Of a stretch of DNA of 64,000 nt, positions 43,924-53,590 are shown one piece after another. Position 1 is the first letter of the stretch; the number at the start of each line of letters is the position of its first letter. This stretch comes from a bacterium D16-36. GTDB taxonomy: Bacteria; Bacillota; Clostridia; Lachnospirales; Lachnospiraceae. The translations under genes and the position numbers were made by a program. The stretch lies in NCBI GenBank assembly GCA_003611745.1, contig RAYF01000015.1:37471-101470 (forward strand). The letters are read 5' to 3'. Under the pieces are notes generated by a model. It was not told the DNA's origin. It searched no databases and saw nothing but the letters and a program-made list of their open reading frames with translations.

Positions 43924-44883
43924 CTACTGAAAATCTATATCCGCTATCACTTCCTGCAGCGTTTCTGCCGAATTCTGAAGCCGCTTTAGCTCATCCTGAT
44001 TCAACCCAATCGGAACCTGTGTCTCCACGCCATCCTTTCCCAGCACAACAGGCATGCTAAGAACTACATCCCTGATTCCGTAAGCCCCCTCCATCATGAC
44101 AGAAAGAGGAAGGATAGATTTTTCATCCCTGAGAATAACCTCGCAGATCCTCTTAACAGCCATAGCAATTCCATAATAAGTCGCCTGTTTCTTGTCTATA
44201 ATTTCATAAGCGCTGTTTTTCACCTGCTCAGCAATTTCAGCCGTCTGTTCCTCGCTGTGGTAAAATCCCCGCAAGTCATAAAATTCATAGATAGGGATGC
44301 CTGATACATTAGCACTGCTAAAAGCCGCAATCTCGCTGTCCCCGTGCTCACCGATAATAAATGCATGTACGCTCCGGCTGTCCACCGCCAGATGATGCCC
44401 CAGAAGATGTTTAAGCCTTGACGTATCCAACACTGTACCGGAGCCAATAACACGGTCTTTTGAAAATCCGCTTAGTTTCAACGCCGTATAAGTCAGTATA
44501 TCCACCGGATTTGAGACAATCAACAAAATCCCCTGGCAATTCCTTTCCGCAATCTCCGGAATAATAGATTTAAAAATGGCCACATTCTTTTTGACCAGAT
44601 CAAGCCTTGTCTCCCCCGGCTTTTGGTTTGCCCCTGCGGTAATAATGATAATAGCTGCATCCACTATATCATCATAGCTGCCGCCATAAATCTTCATCGG
44701 CCGGGCAAGGGGTACGCCGTGGACAATATCAAGAGCCTCCCCCTCCGCCTTCTCCGTATTTGCATCAACCAGAACCATTTCAGAAAAAAGCCCGCTCTGC
44801 ATCAGCGCAAATGCAGAAGTAGAACCTACAAAACCACAGCCGATTATTGCAACCTTCCGCAGATTTACCTTATTCGTATCCAT
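43924..44883 (-). CDS. ldh: L-lactate dehydrogenase
   Basis: GGAGG places the start at 44883 (319 residues); the TTG at 44904 overlaps it. The Rossmann motif AIIGCGFVGSTSAFALMQSG (about 11-30) is present, with the catalytic-loop TAGANQKPGETRLDLV (the Gln/Arg switch), GSGTVLDTSRLKHLLG and the active-site His in IIGEHGDSEIAAFSSANV. It converts pyruvate to L-lactate and regenerates NAD+. The gene is the last of the minus-strand operon and gives a fermentation outlet for mannose. Confidence 0.93.
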   Translation of the reverse strand: MDTNKVNLRKVAIIGCGFVGSTSAFALMQSGLFSEMVLVDANTEKAEGEALDIVHGVPLARPMKIYGGSYDDIVDAAIIIITAGANQKPGETRLDLVKKNVAIFKSIIPEIAERNCQGILLIVSNPVDILTYTALKLSGFSKDRVIGSGTVLDTSRLKHLLGHHLAVDSRSVHAFIIGEHGDSEIAAFSSANVSGIPIYEFYDLRGFYHSEEQTAEIAEQVKNSAYEIIDKKQATYYGIAMAVKRICEVILRDEKSILPLSVMMEGAYGIRDVVLSMPVVLGKDGVETQVPIGLNQDELKRLQNSAETLQEVIADIDFQ

Positions 44884-45073
44884 ATTAATCCTCCATTTCT
44901 GCAAGGTGAACCCTGTCCACCTTTGTTCTATTACTGCATATAAGGAACCAAAGTCCCTTTGAAATAGAGTGTACCAAAAGGCCGTGTTTTATCCGTTTTT
45001 CTGTAAAGCGCATTTGAAAATGAATTTTCAAACACGCTCTAAGGAACTGTTAAAACTGCAGGCAAATTTTTTA

Positions 45074-45973
45074 TCAGGAAAGCATTCCTATTTTGATTGT
45101 GTAACTTCTTTCAAATGTTTCCCCATCTCCCAGTGTATTGCCGTATTCCCGCTCAGATAAATCTCCGGCAAACCCTTCCCTGTCACATCTTCCATACCAT
45201 GGCTCAATGCAGACAAACGGGGCTGCTTTTTTGGCCGGGGACCAGATTCCAAGGAGCGGCGTATCAAACGATACAGATAAGTACTCCTCCTGCTCCGGGC
45301 TCTTCAAGGAGGCCTTTTTGATAGAATCTGCATTCAGTATCAGTGCATCTTGGTCAAATAAACTGTCAGACAGTTCCAGACAGCCGTTTTTCAGAGGAAG
45401 TGTTTTCGTGACAGCCCCAAGCACGCCATCGGCTGTCAGCTCACCGCTCTCCACAGAAGCAGCCTCCGTGTGTAAATCCAGCAGATAACCGTCTTTGCCG
45501 AATGCAGATGTGCCATCCTCCGGGCAAAGAAAAGCCGGGTGGGCGCCAATCGAAAAATGCATTACCTTTCCAGAGCGGTTATATACTTTCCATATTACCT
45601 GCACTTCATTTTCCACAAGGCGGTATCCGATTTCAAGTGTAAAATCAAACGGATACATCTCCTTTGTCTTTACAGAACTTTCTAACCGGAACCATATTTC
45701 ATCGTCTTTCTGCCCTGCCAGTGCAAAGTCCATATCCCTTGCAAATGCATGCTGGCCGATTCCCTCATACCACTTTCCCTCATACTGGTACCTCTGCCCA
45801 TTTAATTTTCCCACAAAAGGAAACAGTACCGGGGAAACACGGTTCCAGTATGCAGCATCCCCCGACCACATATACTGCCTTCCATCTTTCCTCCGAATCA
45901 AGCTGACCAACTCTGCCCCCTTTCGGTTTATCCCAGCCTCCAGTACATCATTCTGAATCTTATAATCTGCCAT
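45074..45973 (-). CDS. Aldose 1-epimerase (mutarotase)-like protein
   Basis: The start at 45973 has GAGG upstream (299 residues). The family pattern includes YWNRVSPVLFPFVGKLNGQR, the catalytic-region IGAHPAFLCPED, then an extended beta-sandwich. Such proteins equilibrate sugar anomers (galactose mutarotase / LacX type). Placement after manA in the mannan cluster suggests conversion of released mannose or glucose anomers. The anomer specificity is unknown. Confidence 0.82.
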   Translation of the reverse strand: MADYKIQNDVLEAGINRKGAELVSLIRRKDGRQYMWSGDAAYWNRVSPVLFPFVGKLNGQRYQYEGKWYEGIGQHAFARDMDFALAGQKDDEIWFRLESSVKTKEMYPFDFTLEIGYRLVENEVQVIWKVYNRSGKVMHFSIGAHPAFLCPEDGTSAFGKDGYLLDLHTEAASVESGELTADGVLGAVTKTLPLKNGCLELSDSLFDQDALILNADSIKKASLKSPEQEEYLSVSFDTPLLGIWSPAKKAAPFVCIEPWYGRCDREGFAGDLSEREYGNTLGDGETFERSYTIKIGMLS

Positions 45974-46298
45974 AATAATCCTCATTTCTGCACACGTTCC
46001 TTGTGCATAACAAATTTGTGACAAGTGTGCGCAGACACAAATTTGCGTGTGAAAAATGTATTTTTCACACTAACCCTCCATATTTGATTTCCATGACTTG
46101 CTTTATTCCCTCTTGCCCATTGACGGATATTCAGAGTGCTAAGGAACCATTTAAAAGTTAATTCTCATCAGTTCCTAACAGCACAAATAGCCAAAACCAA
46201 TCGGCTTCTAAAAACTAGTCGATTAGTTTTGACTTTTGCGTTGTTTTCCCTTAGGGGCAAAAACCCCTTATCCATTTTTTACCATTTTGCCTGCATAA
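45974..46298. other. Intergenic region with hairpins
   Basis: AAATTTGTG...CACAAATTT at 46012-46044 repeats a motif found at 53544. GTGTGAAAAATgtATTTTTCACAC lies at 46048-46071. GGGGCAAAAACCCC at 46253-46266 may end the manA transcript. No gene is seen. Confidence 0.5.
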
Positions 46299-47252
46299 TC
46301 ACTTTGCGTCAGAAGCGATAATTTCTAGTTCGCCTTCCATCTCTATCTTACCATAATTTGCCGGTATGATAAAGTGGTCGCCTTTTTTCACCGCAATGCC
46401 GTCTACCGTCCCACTTCCCTCCAGCACGCTCATATTCAGGAAGCTCCCATAATGGGATATCTGGCATTTTTCAGATACATTTAGTTTATAAACTGTATAA
46501 TACTGGCATGAAATCAGCTCGTTCATCTTGTTTTCCGGCAAACCGCCTGTCTTTATCACAGAATCCTTTGCCGCCTTAGCCGGAACCTGAATCACATCAA
46601 GGCTCTGCTTAATATGAAGTTCCCTTGGCTTCCCATCTACCATCCTGCCATAATCATACAGGCGGTATGTGATATCGCTGTTCTGCTGAGTCTCGAGAAT
46701 CAGGCAGCCAGCCGTAATAGCATGGACTGTGCCTGGGTCTATCTGGATAAAATCCCCTTTCTGAATTGGAATCTTACGGATTAGGTCATCCCACTTCTCG
46801 TCATGGACCATACCCTCCAATTCTTCTGCTGTCCCCGCATTATGGCCTGCCACCAAAACAGCATTCTCCGGGCAGTCAATAATATACCAGCACTCCATTT
46901 TTCCAAACGAACCATTTTCATTTTTCTGTGCATAGGCATCGTCCGGATGCACCTGAATGCTCAGGTCGCTTTTTGCATCAATAATCTTAATCAGCAGCGG
47001 AAACTGCTCCGTGCCATACGCCCCAAAAAACTCCGGCCTCTCTTTCCAAAGTTTTGAGAGCGTCATATCGGAAAATTCTTCATTTTTAATGGCACAGTCC
47101 CCATTCGGATGTGCTGCGATGCCCCAGCACTCCCCAAGGTTATCTGCCTCTGATTCGTAGCCAAAGTCAGTGCGGAGGCGGGAACCGCCCCACACCATCT
47201 GTTTTAAAACAGGTTGTAAAAAAAGGATAGGGAATTTACTCTGATTCTTCAT
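46299..47252 (-). CDS. manA: Mannose-6-phosphate isomerase, class I
   Basis: The 317-residue protein has the zinc ligands in IQVHPDDAYA (about 100-109), GKMECWYIID, and PGTVHAITAGCLILETQQNS (about 173-192), plus DYGRMVDGK. It converts mannose-6-phosphate to fructose-6-phosphate. GGGGATG precedes the ATG. It sits in the mannan operon and would bring liberated mannose into glycolysis. Confidence 0.92.
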   Translation of the reverse strand: MKNQSKFPILFLQPVLKQMVWGGSRLRTDFGYESEADNLGECWGIAAHPNGDCAIKNEEFSDMTLSKLWKERPEFFGAYGTEQFPLLIKIIDAKSDLSIQVHPDDAYAQKNENGSFGKMECWYIIDCPENAVLVAGHNAGTAEELEGMVHDEKWDDLIRKIPIQKGDFIQIDPGTVHAITAGCLILETQQNSDITYRLYDYGRMVDGKPRELHIKQSLDVIQVPAKAAKDSVIKTGGLPENKMNELISCQYYTVYKLNVSEKCQISHYGSFLNMSVLEGSGTVDGIAVKKGDHFIIPANYGKIEMEGELEIIASDAK

Positions 47253-47282
47253 GTTTCATCCCCATTTCTGCGCCACCCTTTC

Positions 47283-47303
47283 ATGCCCCGGACAGAGCCG
47301 GGC
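47283..47303 (-). terminator. Intergenic hairpin between GH26 gene and manA
   Basis: GCCCCGGacagaGCCGGGC is a stem in the 107-base gap. It may dampen read-through. Confidence 0.4.
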
Positions 47304-47359
47304 ATACAAAAAGCAGCACTGCATCAGGCAGCGCACAGATACAGTGCCGCCCTGCCATC

Positions 47360-48598
47360 CTATTTCAGCTTAATGCTTTTTGTCTTAGAATAAGCACCAT
47401 ATGTCTTTTTGCCTGAAACAGTCTTATACGCACGTACCTTAAAGAAATATGTTTTCTTTTTCTTTAACTTAGATACCGTATAACTTACTTTTGCCTTCTT
47501 GCTAATTGTCTTAACAAGTTTAAACTTGCCCTTTTTCCCTGTTTTCATGTAAACCTGGTATCCAGAGGCATCTGCTGCTTTTTTCCACTTCAGTACCGCC
47601 TTGTTAGAAGACTTCTTCTTAACACTGACCAGTGCTTCCTTTTTCGGCTTCACCGCATTATTGGGGTTGTTATTGTTATTATCTGGTGTATCGCCAGACT
47701 GTCCCTCCAGCGGCTTATCGCTGATAATCAGCCCATTGCTGTCTGCCTTTGCCAAATCTGCATCGCTGATTTTTACAGCTTTGATATCATCAAACAAAAT
47801 CTGTCCGCTTACCGTATAATTTCCGCTGTCATCCTTCTGCCCTGTGAAGTTCTCCGGAACAGAGTTGCACCAGATTTTGAAATTCGTGATATTCTTTGCA
47901 TCAATTGCCTCGTCTGTGGTGCCCTTCTTGATAAACTTGCTGAACGGAATCGTCACATACTGCGCATTTGTCCCCTTCACAAAATCAGTCAGATATGCCT
48001 CATAATCGTCATTTAACTGGAAGACCAGCTTCTGTCCGTTCCCATCCGGTTTTACCCACATAGAAACTGCGTTGTATTCGGAGAAGTCTGTTTTGTCTGC
48101 ATCAAACACACGTCCAAGACCTCCGGTCCATACCTCAGACCCTTTAAATGACAATGTATAATTAAATGCACCGCTGTAATCACCCTCTACCTTCTCTGTG
48201 CCATTCAGTGACATAGAAGAACTGCAGCCTGCAGCGGAATTATGGGAACCGTACTTACTCTGCAGCAGGCCATCGTTTCCATAATAATATTCAAAATTAT
48301 CAAAGGTTTCTTTTGACAGCACATCCGCATCCTTATTAAAGTTAATAAACTTCGCAGTACCAAACTCGTGCCCGTCAGCAACCAGCGTTACGGTACCGGT
48401 ACTCGTCCTGCCAATCTGCGCCAGAATATCTGCTGTAATCGTGCCCGTATAAAGATTGCCCTCATTCTGGGCAGGGACTACGATAGTCTCCTTATCTTCG
48501 GCCGCCTTCACCTGAAATTCTACCTTCGATGCATTTTTCACATATGCCTTGATATCACATGCCTCTTTAATTACTGCATAATTTTTCGGTGAAATCAT
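47360..48598 (-). CDS. C-terminal part of disrupted modular GH26 protein: Ig-like, CBM23-like, Fn3-like
   Basis: 412 residues: an Ig-like module (about 1-100; YAVIKEACDIKAYVKNASKV...), a carbohydrate-binding module (about 105-275) with W/Y-rich beta-strand motifs (FNYTLSFKGSEVWTGGLGRV...YNAVSMWVKPDG) like the CBM23 of Roseburia mannanases, then a proline-rich linker and a fibronectin-type repeat (VSVKKKSSNKAVLKWKKAAD...). No GH26 catalytic residues (no His-Glu acid/base strand) occur. The ATG at 48598 has no proper ribosome site; the frame stays open upstream of it to about 48712 and meets the N-terminal part at the A6 tract. Confidence 0.65.
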   Translation of the reverse strand: MISPKNYAVIKEACDIKAYVKNASKVEFQVKAAEDKETIVVPAQNEGNLYTGTITADILAQIGRTSTGTVTLVADGHEFGTAKFINFNKDADVLSKETFDNFEYYYGNDGLLQSKYGSHNSAAGCSSSMSLNGTEKVEGDYSGAFNYTLSFKGSEVWTGGLGRVFDADKTDFSEYNAVSMWVKPDGNGQKLVFQLNDDYEAYLTDFVKGTNAQYVTIPFSKFIKKGTTDEAIDAKNITNFKIWCNSVPENFTGQKDDSGNYTVSGQILFDDIKAVKISDADLAKADSNGLIISDKPLEGQSGDTPDNNNNNPNNAVKPKKEALVSVKKKSSNKAVLKWKKAADASGYQVYMKTGKKGKFKLVKTISKKAKVSYTVSKLKKKKTYFFKVRAYKTVSGKKTYGAYSKTKSIKLK

Positions 48599-48633
48599 AT
48601 AGCCGTTTACTTCTTTGCTGTAACCGTCCAGTT

Positions 48634-50085
48634 TTATATTAGCCGCCTTGCTGGCTGCACCGCCTGCCTCGTCTTTTTTCCGGTCTCCATACCTGCAAGC
48701 GCAAGTGTGTCAATTCCAAAAAGCCCTGCTTCTGAACCAGTAATATCTTTGATATCAGAAGTCTCGCCATTATAGCGGACAGAACGGAAGGTAGAATTCT
48801 GATGCCCGAACAATACCTGATCGCTCTTTTGCAGCCCTGCAAGGTAGGCAGCCATTGCCTTTGTGCTGTCAGTAGCATCGCCGTCGACAAGCTTAACCTC
48901 TGCAGCCATGCCGGATAAGTCAGCCACATCGCCCTGTGCATCAAGCTTTTCCGTAATCTCCACGTAATCCTCTGATGCATCAAGCTGCCCAATCTTCACA
49001 TCAGAGATGCGCACCTCCTTTAAATCTGCATAAGGCCCGACAATGCCAATCACAATGCTCTCCACTTCCACGTCCTTCGGCGTAAAACTGCCGCGGATCG
49101 TTGCAGTGGACCAGCCATTTCCCAGATCCTTTACTGTCTTAGTGCGGAAAGAGCCTTCCCCGTCAAGCAGAGTTGCCTCTCCCGTCTTATCATTCATAAA
49201 AATCTTCGTGCGCACTGTCTCCATAGAGGACGGATAAGTCAGTGTAAAAGAAACCAGATTATAATTTTTCACATTCACTGCTTTAAAAGTCCCCTTTACT
49301 TTTGCCTCGCTCCAGCCGGAGGACAGGTCAGCAGAATAGTCCAGCTTTACTTTAAGGCTCTTAGAATCCTTATCGTACTCAACCTCCGTCTGCTCCGTTT
49401 TCTGTGTGGAATCAGGCTTTCCATGGGAATAATCATATCCTGCCTCAGCAGCCCAGCCATCAATCCCTTCCGCAAAGTTTCCGATTACTGTCGCCTCCTG
49501 CGGTGTCAGCACAGGCTCGCCCTCTGCCCTTGTGATAGTCAACCCCTGAATCTTAACAGATCCAGAAAATCCTGTTCCCACTCCGCGCACCAGAAGGGAC
49601 TGGAACTTATCAGCCTTCTGCTCAAATGTCAGCTTTACAGCAGCACTGTATGTACCGTCTGCATTTTTTGTAAAGTCAGCTGGGCTAAACTGCGGCCATC
49701 CAAGCTTCACCATCGTATCCCAGTTATTTTCTTCCTGAAAGAAACCGGCCTCAATCTTGATGTAATCCTCCGCCTTCATGCTGTTGTAGGCAGCTTCACT
49801 AATTGTCATTGTAAAGGCCAGCTCAGACCCTGCCGCAATCTCCTCGTTATCGCCCGCAAAAGAAGCGCTCATTGTATTTTCCCAGTCTTCTGCATCCTTA
49901 AACGAAACTTCATTAGTAACTACATCTTCATATGTTTTCTTTGCCTCCGCCTTCTTAACGGCAGACTTTGCTGCGGCCGCAAAAGCATAACGGCTGCTGC
50001 CATATCCGCCTGTAAGGACAGACGATACCGTGACAGCAAGCGCAAGCCCTGTAGCCATACATCTTAACCTAACACTTTTTCTCAT
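48634..50085 (-). CDS. N-terminal part of disrupted GH26 beta-mannanase: signal peptide and CBM27-like modules
   Basis: The start at 50085 (GAAAGGAAAG) gives 483 residues: an export signal (RLRCMATGLALAVTVSSVLT ending in AFA), two beta-sandwich modules (about 40-200 and 205-385) like CBM27, then the opening of a GH26 domain: QVLFGHQNSTFRSVRYNGET, SDIKDITGSEAGLFGIDTLA. The frame then ends at residue 483. The catalytic barrel (about 250-280 residues) is not found in either frame. A AAA AAG at the crossover (48673-48679) would allow the ribosome to slip -1 into the downstream part. Confidence 0.7.
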   Translation of the reverse strand: MRKSVRLRCMATGLALAVTVSSVLTGGYGSSRYAFAAAAKSAVKKAEAKKTYEDVVTNEVSFKDAEDWENTMSASFAGDNEEIAAGSELAFTMTISEAAYNSMKAEDYIKIEAGFFQEENNWDTMVKLGWPQFSPADFTKNADGTYSAAVKLTFEQKADKFQSLLVRGVGTGFSGSVKIQGLTITRAEGEPVLTPQEATVIGNFAEGIDGWAAEAGYDYSHGKPDSTQKTEQTEVEYDKDSKSLKVKLDYSADLSSGWSEAKVKGTFKAVNVKNYNLVSFTLTYPSSMETVRTKIFMNDKTGEATLLDGEGSFRTKTVKDLGNGWSTATIRGSFTPKDVEVESIVIGIVGPYADLKEVRISDVKIGQLDASEDYVEITEKLDAQGDVADLSGMAAEVKLVDGDATDSTKAMAAYLAGLQKSDQVLFGHQNSTFRSVRYNGETSDIKDITGSEAGLFGIDTLALAGMETGKKTRQAVQPARRLI

Positions 50086-50127
50086 TTTTTCTTTCCTTTC
50101 TGAAATTAATTTCAAATTTACAGTTCT

Positions 50128-51231
50128 TTATGAAATAATCAGGGACAGCAGATAAAATGGTTCTTTATCCGTTTCTTCTGCCTGAACCACCTCGATTTCC
50201 ACAAGATGCTTCCCCTGTTTCCCATGATGCAATATCTTTTCCAGATACAGGCAGTCCCCCCAGTCTTCCTCAAAATTCCCATCAAGAAGGACAGATTCCT
50301 CTTCCCTTCCATCTAAGACAAGCTTTGCAACCGGGGAAGGCTTCCTTACTGTCTTGCGGTACTGCACCGCGATACAGGAGCACTCCACCTCAAAGGAAAT
50401 ACGGTCGCCCTTCCTTCTGCCAATCCAGCCATTCTTAAAGAAATCCAGATGCCCCATCTTCTCGCCTGTATCTGCCCGAAAACCATTAAGTTCCGGCGTG
50501 CAGTTACGGATTGTGAGACGCTCCGCCCCTTCATATGCATTTGCTGTGAGTGGTTCCGGAAGAATTTCCGGCAAAAGATTTTTGTCCGGCACGCCGCCAG
50601 CCCCTGCAGCCTCTGCCCTCTGCTTCACCTGCTCCAGATATTTGATAATTTCCTGCGCCAGCAGCCCATGCCCCTTGTCATTTGGGTGCAGCCCGTCGGA
50701 AGTTAACTCCTCCCTTGTAAATTCCCCTGCCTTCATCCTCTGGTAAACACTATCAAGGATGCTGACATGCGGAACATGATAGTAATCTGCCACCGCATTG
50801 TGGAACTGTTGTGCATTCTCCCCGGTATCATAAAATACATTATTCAATACCAGTACAGCAGGCTTCGTCCGAAAACTTAACAGCTTCCGTATAACCCCCT
50901 CATACGTTTCCTGAAAAAATTCATCTGCATCATCATTTACACTGAAATCTACCACGACTACATCGGGCTGGTACATAAGCACATCCTCATATGCCCTCGA
51001 GACGCCAAAGTGGGATGTAGTCCCCCCAATTCCCCCATTGACATAATGAAATACAGCATCTTTAAATGTGTCACACCACCACTTGTATACCTGATAGGCA
51101 TATGTCAATGTATCGGATGAAGCTAGGCTGCCCTGTGTGATAGAACCGCCGAAAAAGCCGATTGTCAGCTCCTCCCCCGCCGCAGCCCTTTTCATGCAGG
51201 CAAGCAGCCTGCTATACTCCAGCTCTTCCAT
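50128..51231 (-). CDS. SGNH-hydrolase acetyl esterase (CE17-like)
   Basis: The 367 residues start with the SGNH block IGFFGGSITQGSLAS (nucleophile Ser near 29), NGGIGGTTSHFGVSR, VVVVDFSVNDDADEF and the His of LTSDGLHPNDKGHGLL (about 180-195). A C-terminal beta-sandwich follows (about 240-365). This arrangement matches the second acetyl esterase of Roseburia mannan loci, which removes 3-O acetyl groups from manno-oligosaccharides. The exact position specificity is inferred. It lies in the operon. Confidence 0.82.
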   Translation of the reverse strand: MEELEYSRLLACMKRAAAGEELTIGFFGGSITQGSLASSDTLTYAYQVYKWWCDTFKDAVFHYVNGGIGGTTSHFGVSRAYEDVLMYQPDVVVVDFSVNDDADEFFQETYEGVIRKLLSFRTKPAVLVLNNVFYDTGENAQQFHNAVADYYHVPHVSILDSVYQRMKAGEFTREELTSDGLHPNDKGHGLLAQEIIKYLEQVKQRAEAAGAGGVPDKNLLPEILPEPLTANAYEGAERLTIRNCTPELNGFRADTGEKMGHLDFFKNGWIGRRKGDRISFEVECSCIAVQYRKTVRKPSPVAKLVLDGREEESVLLDGNFEEDWGDCLYLEKILHHGKQGKHLVEIEVVQAEETDKEPFYLLSLIIS

Positions 51232-51258
51232 ATCTAACCCCCGCCTTTCAAATTTCTT

Positions 51259-52305
51259 TCATGCTTCCCATACCGGAATATCCAAATTATTGATATATGA
51301 TGTCAGCTCCTCCGCCATCCTCTCAGCTTCAGGAACCCTGATATGCCCCGGCGTCCCACTGCCATTCTGGGAATACATAAAATGCCTTACCCTGCCATCC
51401 CTGAGGCTCTGGCATACCTCCTCGATCGCCCTGTCCCAGTTTTTGTCATGTTCCAATATGGTAGTAGTCAATACAATCAGCGCTTTTGGATATTTCCCCC
51501 TGATATTTTCAACTAGTTTCCGGTATTTATACTTCCAGTAAGACGCCCGCTCCCCGTCCGGATTATCTTTCATGTAATCGTCGGGATGACTGTCATTCTG
51601 CCCTATCGCCACAATTACCAGATGCGGCGTGTATTTCGAAAAATCCCAGAGGGAAACATTTCCAAACTGCGGATGGTAATGAACCTTATCCCACATATAT
51701 TCCATGCCAGGATATACGGGAGGTTCCACCCAGCCGGTGCCGTTTAGCAGCGGGATGCCGCCCTGTGCGATGTCATGCAGCTGGGCATTTAGCTTCCTTG
51801 CAGCTATCCATGCATAGGAATACCAGCTGTTTGAATACTCCCCATTATGCTCCGGGTCTTCCTTCCCCACATACTCCACCGCCTCTGAAACCTCGCCTGC
51901 CGAGACGGAATCCCCGTAAACCTCCATCCTTCTTTCCGGTTTTGGCAGCGCTTTTAATAATCGGCTGCCAGTGGAAAGCAAAAGTTTATGAAGAACCATC
52001 TCATGACAACTATCCTGACGCTTAAACACCAGAACCTCATGCTCCCTGTCATCCTCTTCTTCCAAAAGGACGACTTCCGTCACGCCGCTGTCATTTAATT
52101 TCCAACACTTCTGTACCCCGTCCACAATGGCCCCCAGATAATTATCCCAACAGGCTTTTCTATTTTTTACAAAAAGCACTGCCTTCTTTCCATGAAACCG
52201 GAAGTTTAAAGAGGAAGCCGGAAAAATTAATTCCGGCTCCTCTGGATTCGTCATGTCAATTCTTCCGCTGTAGACAAGTTCTTTACTATCTAATGCAACA
52301 ATCAT
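51259..52305 (-). CDS. Carbohydrate esterase family 2-type acetyl esterase
   Basis: The 348-residue protein has an N-terminal jelly-roll (about 1-120) and an SGNH domain with VYGDSVSAGEVSEAV (Ser near 130), IAIGQNDSHPDDYMK (about 225-238), and catalytic His in GTPGHIRVPEAERMAEEL. This two-domain plan is CE2. The family deacetylates at O-6/O-2 of mannosyl units. It pairs with the neighbouring CE17-like gene in deacetylating internalised oligosaccharides. Confidence 0.82.
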   Translation of the reverse strand: MIVALDSKELVYSGRIDMTNPEEPELIFPASSLNFRFHGKKAVLFVKNRKACWDNYLGAIVDGVQKCWKLNDSGVTEVVLLEEEDDREHEVLVFKRQDSCHEMVLHKLLLSTGSRLLKALPKPERRMEVYGDSVSAGEVSEAVEYVGKEDPEHNGEYSNSWYSYAWIAARKLNAQLHDIAQGGIPLLNGTGWVEPPVYPGMEYMWDKVHYHPQFGNVSLWDFSKYTPHLVIVAIGQNDSHPDDYMKDNPDGERASYWKYKYRKLVENIRGKYPKALIVLTTTILEHDKNWDRAIEEVCQSLRDGRVRHFMYSQNGSGTPGHIRVPEAERMAEELTSYINNLDIPVWEA

Positions 52306-52315
52306 TGGCCCATCC

Positions 52316-53488
52316 TCAATCCTTTTTTAATAATGAAAGATTTTTGTCAATCAGCTCACATCTCTGCTTTACACAGTCCGGAGAACGCAGTGGGTCTTTC
52401 GGTGTATGGTACAGATAATCTTCCAGTTTATCAATTGTTGTTGTTGCCACATGCATTCTGGTATCTGAGGAAGCATAATAAATATAAACATCCCCATTTT
52501 CCCTTGCAATCGCCCCGTTTGTAAATACAACATTTGAGACATCACCGACACGCTCCCTGCCGAGTGGAACTAAGAATACGCCGGATGGCTCTGCAATAAC
52601 GTTAGATGGGTCGTTTAAATCTGTCCCAAATACATATAAGACATAGCGCAGGCCGGCAGCCGTATTTCTCACGCCATGGGCAATATTAATCCAGCACTTC
52701 TTTCCCCTGATTGGGACAGCGCCGGCTCCATTTTTCGCCTCCGTAAGCGTATGGTATACCCTTCTGCTGATAATCTTCTCCTCGTCAATTACTGCATGCT
52801 CAATATCATCACACAGTCCAAAACCGATTCCGCCGCCGCTCCCTGTTTCAATAAAACCATCCATCGGGCGTGTATAGAATGCATACTTCCCATCAACAAA
52901 TTCCGGATGAAGGACTACATTTCTCTGCTGCGGAGACTGCAGTGTCTTTAAGTTGTCAAGGCGTTCCCAGTTCTTTAAGTCCTTTGTCCTCACAATGCCT
53001 GCCTCCGCAACTGCGGCAGACAAATCAGCATTATCCGGATCCTTGCTTTCAGAACAGAATACACCATAAATGTATCCATCCTCATGCTTTGTCAGACGCA
53101 TATCATATACATTTGTCTCCTCAGGGCAGGTGTCAGGAAGCCTTACCGGATAATCCCAGAAACGGAACCCGTCTACCCCACTCTCACTCTCTGCCACTGC
53201 AAAGAACGACTTGCGGTCCGCCCCTTCCACTCTTGCCACCAGATAGAACTTTCCGTCCATCTCCACCGCACCGGAATTCATCACTGCATTGATTCCCAGA
53301 CGCTCCATAAAATATGGATTTGTCTCTTCATTCAGGTCAAACCTCCAGTGAATCGGCGCATGGTCCCTTGTCAGAACCGGATTTTCATAGCGGTCAAAAA
53401 TCCCATTATAAAAATCACTTTTCTGGTTCTTTTTTTCTAGCAGTCTGTCCTGTTTTGCCTTTTCGGCAAAATATTGGCTGTGTATCAT
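52316..53488 (-). CDS. GH130_1 mannosylglucose phosphorylase
   Basis: The 390 residues follow GH130 subfamily 1: [40 protein letters not shown] and the catalytic Asp in [15 protein letters not shown]. The subfamily phosphorolyses 4-O-beta-mannosyl-glucose to mannose-1-phosphate plus glucose. That substrate is the epimerase's product from mannobiose, so the neighbours fit. AGAAAGGGAGAG precedes the start. Confidence 0.87.
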   Translation of the reverse strand: MIHSQYFAEKAKQDRLLEKKNQKSDFYNGIFDRYENPVLTRDHAPIHWRFDLNEETNPYFMERLGINAVMNSGAVEMDGKFYLVARVEGADRKSFFAVAESESGVDGFRFWDYPVRLPDTCPEETNVYDMRLTKHEDGYIYGVFCSESKDPDNADLSAAVAEAGIVRTKDLKNWERLDNLKTLQSPQQRNVVLHPEFVDGKYAFYTRPMDGFIETGSGGGIGFGLCDDIEHAVIDEEKIISRRVYHTLTEAKNGAGAVPIRGKKCWINIAHGVRNTAAGLRYVLYVFGTDLNDPSNVIAEPSGVFLVPLGRERVGDVSNVVFTNGAIARENGDVYIYYASSDTRMHVATTTIDKLEDYLYHTPKDPLRSPDCVKQRCELIDKNLSLLKKD

Positions 53489-53543
53489 TTTCTCTCCCTT
53501 TCTGCGCTGCCTTCTAACGCACTCAAGAAACTAGAATTTCTAA

Positions 53544-53577
53544 AAGTTTGTGACAAGCAGCGCACAGACACAAACTT
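53544..53577 (-). repeat. Intergenic hairpin repeat (copy of 46012)
   Basis: AAGTTTGTG and CACAAACTT enclose ACAAGCAGCGCACAGA. It matches the motif at 46012-46044 (AAATTTGTG...CACAAATTT), including the ACAAG...GCGCA loop. Both copies precede operon genes on the minus strand. Confidence 0.6.
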
Positions 53578-53590
53578 ATCAAGCGAATAT

